Assembly (NCBI RefSeq): GCF_000333035.1 | Contig: NZ_BANU01000032.1 | Location: 1 to 64,000 of the forward strand | DNA from: Gordonia sihwensis NBRC 108236 | GTDB lineage: Bacteria > Actinomycetota > Actinomycetes > Mycobacteriales > Mycobacteriaceae | Direction: 5' to 3' | Length of the DNA: 64,000 bases | In this document: positions 44,173 through 64,000 of the stretch, in pieces | Position numbering within the stretch: position 1 is the stretch's first letter | Layout of the letters: every line of letters begins with the position of its first letter | Notes under the pieces: generated by a model | The model's database searches: none | Seen by the model: only the letters and a program-made list of their open reading frames with translations | What the model was told of the DNA's origin: nothing | Translations under genes and position numbers: made by a program

Positions 44173-45005
44173 GGATACGACCGCCGTCTCTGCTGGGCGA
44201 GGTAGGCGAGCGCGGAGAAGACGACGGCCAGCGCCGCCAGCCAGATCAGCGCCGGAGCTGCGGTCTCGGCGGTGAGCGAGCCGTCGGCCAGATCGCGCAT
44301 CGTCGCCGCGAAATGGGAGATCGGCTGGTTGCGTGCGAAGGGTCGCGCCCACTCCGGAAAACTCGACTCGGGTACGAAGCCGGTGGAGAGCAGACCGAGG
44401 ACCAACTGCGGAAGAATAAGAAGCTGAGAGGTCGCCTCGGGGCCGCGTGCCAGGATGCCGAGCGAGTCCGCAGCCATGGCGAGAACTCCGCCCACGGCGA
44501 GCGCGAACAGTACGAAGCCGACAGCGCCCGCCGCACCGCCGGAGAAGCCGAAGCCCAGCAGAGCGCCGAACAGCAGCGCCGTCGCGATCGACACCGCCGA
44601 GCGGACCAGCGAGGTGGTCATGCGGGCGGTGAACGGAACCAGGGCTGCGACCGGCATCGACGACAGTCTGCGGTTCATTCCGCGGAGCTTGTCCAATGCC
44701 GAGCGCTGGGCCGCGGCGATGGCGGTGAACGCGACCGCCTGCAGCACGATGATCGGCATCAGGAACTGTGCGTAGTCGACGCCCTGTTCACTCATCACCA
44801 CCCGGAGCGGCAGGTAGAAGCCGAGTGCGAAGACGATCGGCATCGCGATTGCGACGGCGAACTCTCCCTCGCCGTAGGCCGAACGGACGCCGCGGACGGT
44901 CATCGTCAGCCACTGCCGGACGAACCGGTGGTCGTGCGCGATCACCGTCGGGTCGCGTCGGTCGGGCCAGCGGAGCGAAGGTGATCGAGTCCCGGATCGG
45001 GTCAT
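44169..45005 (-). CDS. ABC-2 exporter permease 2 of the cluster
   Basis: 278 residues with six membrane spans. The ABC-2 loop reads SALDKLRGMNRRLSSMPVAA, and the late segment STGFVPESSFPEWARPFARN resembles the same region of permease 1, so the two arose by duplication (DrrB/DrrC arrangement). The start overlaps the ATPase stop (ATGA), and its own stop overlaps the next permease. All three exporter genes are one operon read leftward from the iron boxes at 46088-46125. Confidence 0.9.
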   Translation of the reverse strand: MTRSGTRSPSLRWPDRRDPTVIAHDHRFVRQWLTMTVRGVRSAYGEGEFAVAIAMPIVFALGFYLPLRVVMSEQGVDYAQFLMPIIVLQAVAFTAIAAAQRSALDKLRGMNRRLSSMPVAALVPFTARMTTSLVRSAVSIATALLFGALLGFGFSGGAAGAVGFVLFALAVGGVLAMAADSLGILARGPEATSQLLILPQLVLGLLSTGFVPESSFPEWARPFARNQPISHFAATMRDLADGSLTAETAAPALIWLAALAVVFSALAYLAQQRRRSYP

Positions 45006-46027
45006 CGGATCGGTTCCGGTGCGGCGGCCGGCGGGCCGCCGGTGAGGCGCAGGAATACGTCGTCCAGCGAGGGGCTGCGCAGTCCGATGTCACGCAGGGC
45101 GACGCCGGCGCCGGCGGCGGCCGCGATCACCTCCGCCATGGTGTCGACCCCGTTCGGCGCGTTGAGCGTGACGGCCCCCTCGGCACTGTCGGCCCCCTCG
45201 GCACTGTCGGCACTGTCGGCGCCGGACGCGACGTGATGATCGGCGCTCAGCCGGTCCCGGAGCAGCGAGCGCAGGCGGGGTGCGTCGTCGGGGTCTGCGG
45301 GGATCGCCTCGCAGAACGTGCCGCCGACGCGTTCCTTGAGTTCGGCGGCTGTGCCCTCGGCGACCACCCGACCGCGGTCGAGGACGACGATGGCGTCGCT
45401 GAGCCGATCCGCCTCCTCGAGGTACTGAGTGGTCAGCAGGGTGGTGACGCCGTCCTGCTTGAGCGCCTCCACCAACGACCACACCGCCTGTCGGCTGCGT
45501 GGATCCAGACCGGTCGTCGGTTCGTCGAGGAAGACGACCGAGGGTTCCACGATGAGGCCGCAGGCGATGTCGAGGCGCCGACGCATGCCGCCCGAGTACG
45601 CGAACACGGGTCGCTTGGCCGCGTAGGTGAGGTCGAATCGTTCGAGCAGGAAATCGGCGCGTTCACGTGCGGCCGCCCGCCGGAGGCCGAGCATCCGACC
45701 GAAGAAGACGAGGTTGTCGCGGCCACCGAGCGTCTCGTCGAGGGCGGCGTACTGACCGGTCATCGAGATGGCCTCGCGGACGCCGGCGGGATCGGCGACC
45801 ACATCGCGTCCGGCGACGGTGGCGGAGCCCGCATCGGGTTCGGTCAGGGTGCACAGGATGTCGACGACCGTCGTCTTGCCTGCGCCGTTGGGGCCGAGGA
45901 CGCCGAGGACCGATCCGCGCGGAGCGTTGAACGTAACCCCGTCGAGGGCCCGGACGTCGCCGAACGACTTCGTCAAACCGTCGACGCGAATCGCCGCTTC
46001 GACCGCCGGTTCGTGAGGTCCGAGCAT
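45002..46027 (-). CDS. ABC exporter ATP-binding protein of the cluster (DrrA-like)
   Basis: 341 residues. Walker A GPNGAGKTT, signature YSGGMRRRLDIACGL, Walker B VVFLDEPTTGLD and switch TTQYLEEAD (Gln in place of the usual His) are visible. The C-terminal SPSLDDVFLRLTGG is the DrrA-family end. A low-complexity DSADSAEGADSAEGA insert sits in the C-terminal domain. It heads the export operon, divergent from the giant NRPS with two tandem iron boxes between them. Confidence 0.92.
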   Translation of the reverse strand: MLGPHEPAVEAAIRVDGLTKSFGDVRALDGVTFNAPRGSVLGVLGPNGAGKTTVVDILCTLTEPDAGSATVAGRDVVADPAGVREAISMTGQYAALDETLGGRDNLVFFGRMLGLRRAAARERADFLLERFDLTYAAKRPVFAYSGGMRRRLDIACGLIVEPSVVFLDEPTTGLDPRSRQAVWSLVEALKQDGVTTLLTTQYLEEADRLSDAIVVLDRGRVVAEGTAAELKERVGGTFCEAIPADPDDAPRLRSLLRDRLSADHHVASGADSADSAEGADSAEGAVTLNAPNGVDTMAEVIAAAAGAGVALRDIGLRSPSLDDVFLRLTGGPPAAAPEPIR

Positions 46028-46087
46028 CCGATCACCTGCCTGACATCGATGGAACGTACCGGGCGCGTCATCGTCCTCGACCGGTGT

Positions 46088-46106
46088 TAAGGTTAGCCTC
46101 CACTAA
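46088..46106. promoter_or_regulatory. IdeR/DtxR-type iron box, first of a tandem pair
   Basis: TAAGGTTAGCCTCCACTAA matches 15 of 19 consensus positions with GGTTAGCCT intact. It lies in the divergent region between the export operon and the NRPS. Confidence 0.8.
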
Positions 46107-46125
46107 GCAGGTTAGCCTGCGCTAA
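46107..46125. promoter_or_regulatory. IdeR/DtxR-type iron box, second of a tandem pair
   Basis: GCAGGTTAGCCTGCGCTAA matches 14 of 19 positions and starts exactly where the first box ends. Head-to-tail 19-base boxes suggest cooperative binding of two repressor dimer pairs. Confidence 0.75.
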
Positions 46126-46195
46126 ATATGGACGATCGTCCGGACCCCGGACGATACCCGACCACCGTCGGACCCGAGAAGAAGCAGATTGAACA

Positions 46196-63729
<17,534 letters not shown>

Positions 63730-63733
<4 letters not shown>

Positions 63734-64000
63734 GTGCCGCTATCGGCGCCTCCGTCGTCATCGCGTGCTACCGCGGGCTGCCCGACCTCGAGGTCCAGCT
63801 GCAGGCCCTTGCCGCCCAGGACTTCACGGAACCGTTCGAGGTGATCCTGAGTGACAACGAGGGCTCGGCCGACCTGGAATGGTTCGCACTGAACCACCCA
63901 CTGCGTGGACGGCTCGACCTGCGCTGGGTCGACGCCTCCGGGACTGCGGGCACGTCCCACGCACGCAATGTGGGGACCCGAGCTGCTCGGTATCCGTTGA
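63730..64000 (+). CDS. GT2 family glycosyltransferase, N-terminal part (runs off window)
   Basis: The first 90 codons, starting at an ATG that overlaps the NRPS stop and has GGAAGGAGA upstream. The visible part has [36 protein letters not shown] and [20 protein letters not shown], i.e. the nucleotide-sugar-binding start of a GT2 domain. It parallels domain 2 of the tandem GT at 35832 (VIVADNGSTDG, RVDASAGRGASVARNIG), so the two are paralogues. Translation coupled to the NRPS suggests that it acts on the peptide product. Confidence 0.85.

Overview
The window is high-GC actinobacterial DNA. Gene content and order point to a mycolate-type actinomycete (order Mycobacteriales), most like Gordonia or a close relative. 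The backbone tatD-rpfB-rsmA-ispE ... pth-rplY ... prs-glmU-TetR follows the order known from Mycobacterium tuberculosis (around Rv1008 to Rv1019). RpfB, a DUF222/13E12-type protein and IdeR-type iron boxes fit the same group. I saw no insertion sequence, integrase, phage gene or CRISPR array, and no gene-free stretch longer than 300 bases.

Layout. 1-6474: partial DUF222 gene, tatD, rpfB, rsmA, ispE and an ABC-F ATPase. 6635-11512: DUF4282 membrane protein, enoyl-CoA hydratase/hydrolase, a lipoprotein coupled to prfC, and a TSUP permease. 11579-19910: two FabH-like ketosynthases flank two ABC-2 exporter loci, one with its own TetR gene and one with its own PadR gene. 19923-22588: an MFS carrier translationally coupled to a GH1 glucosidase behind a perfect palindrome. 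22743-31610: pth, rplY, an epoxide-hydrolase-like gene, an ArsC-like reductase, a divergent TetR/MFS pair around a strong operator, prs, glmU, a DUF2975/HTH pair and a TetR gene. A tRNA-Gln(TTG) lies at 31862-31932.

From 32130 to the right edge the window holds most of an apparently iron-regulated nonribosomal peptide cluster, cut off by the window end. Six IdeR/DtxR-like boxes at five sites precede its transcription units. The genes are: a secreted antigen-85-like esterase, an A-T-TE synthetase and a tandem GT2 glycosyltransferase (one operon); a GriI-type aldolase and a GriH-type dehydroquinate-synthase-II homologue, the known pair that makes 3-amino-4-hydroxybenzoate (3,4-AHBA); an arylamine N-acetyltransferase; a 4-hydroxybenzoate 3-hydroxylase homologue that keeps the PobA substrate residues; a luciferase-like monooxygenase; an ABC exporter (one ATPase, two permeases); and a 5845-residue NRPS with five C-A-T modules and a terminal C domain, coupled to a further GT2 gene.

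My reading is that this is a siderophore pathway whose aryl cap comes from 3,4-AHBA rather than 2,3-dihydroxybenzoate, probably hydroxylated to an aminated catechol, joined to a peptide containing serine, and possibly glycosylated. The enzyme families and iron boxes are visible in the sequence; the product is inference. No aryl-acid ligase of the EntE type, MbtH protein, ferric-siderophore uptake system or hydroxamate enzymes are present in this window. They may lie beyond the right edge.
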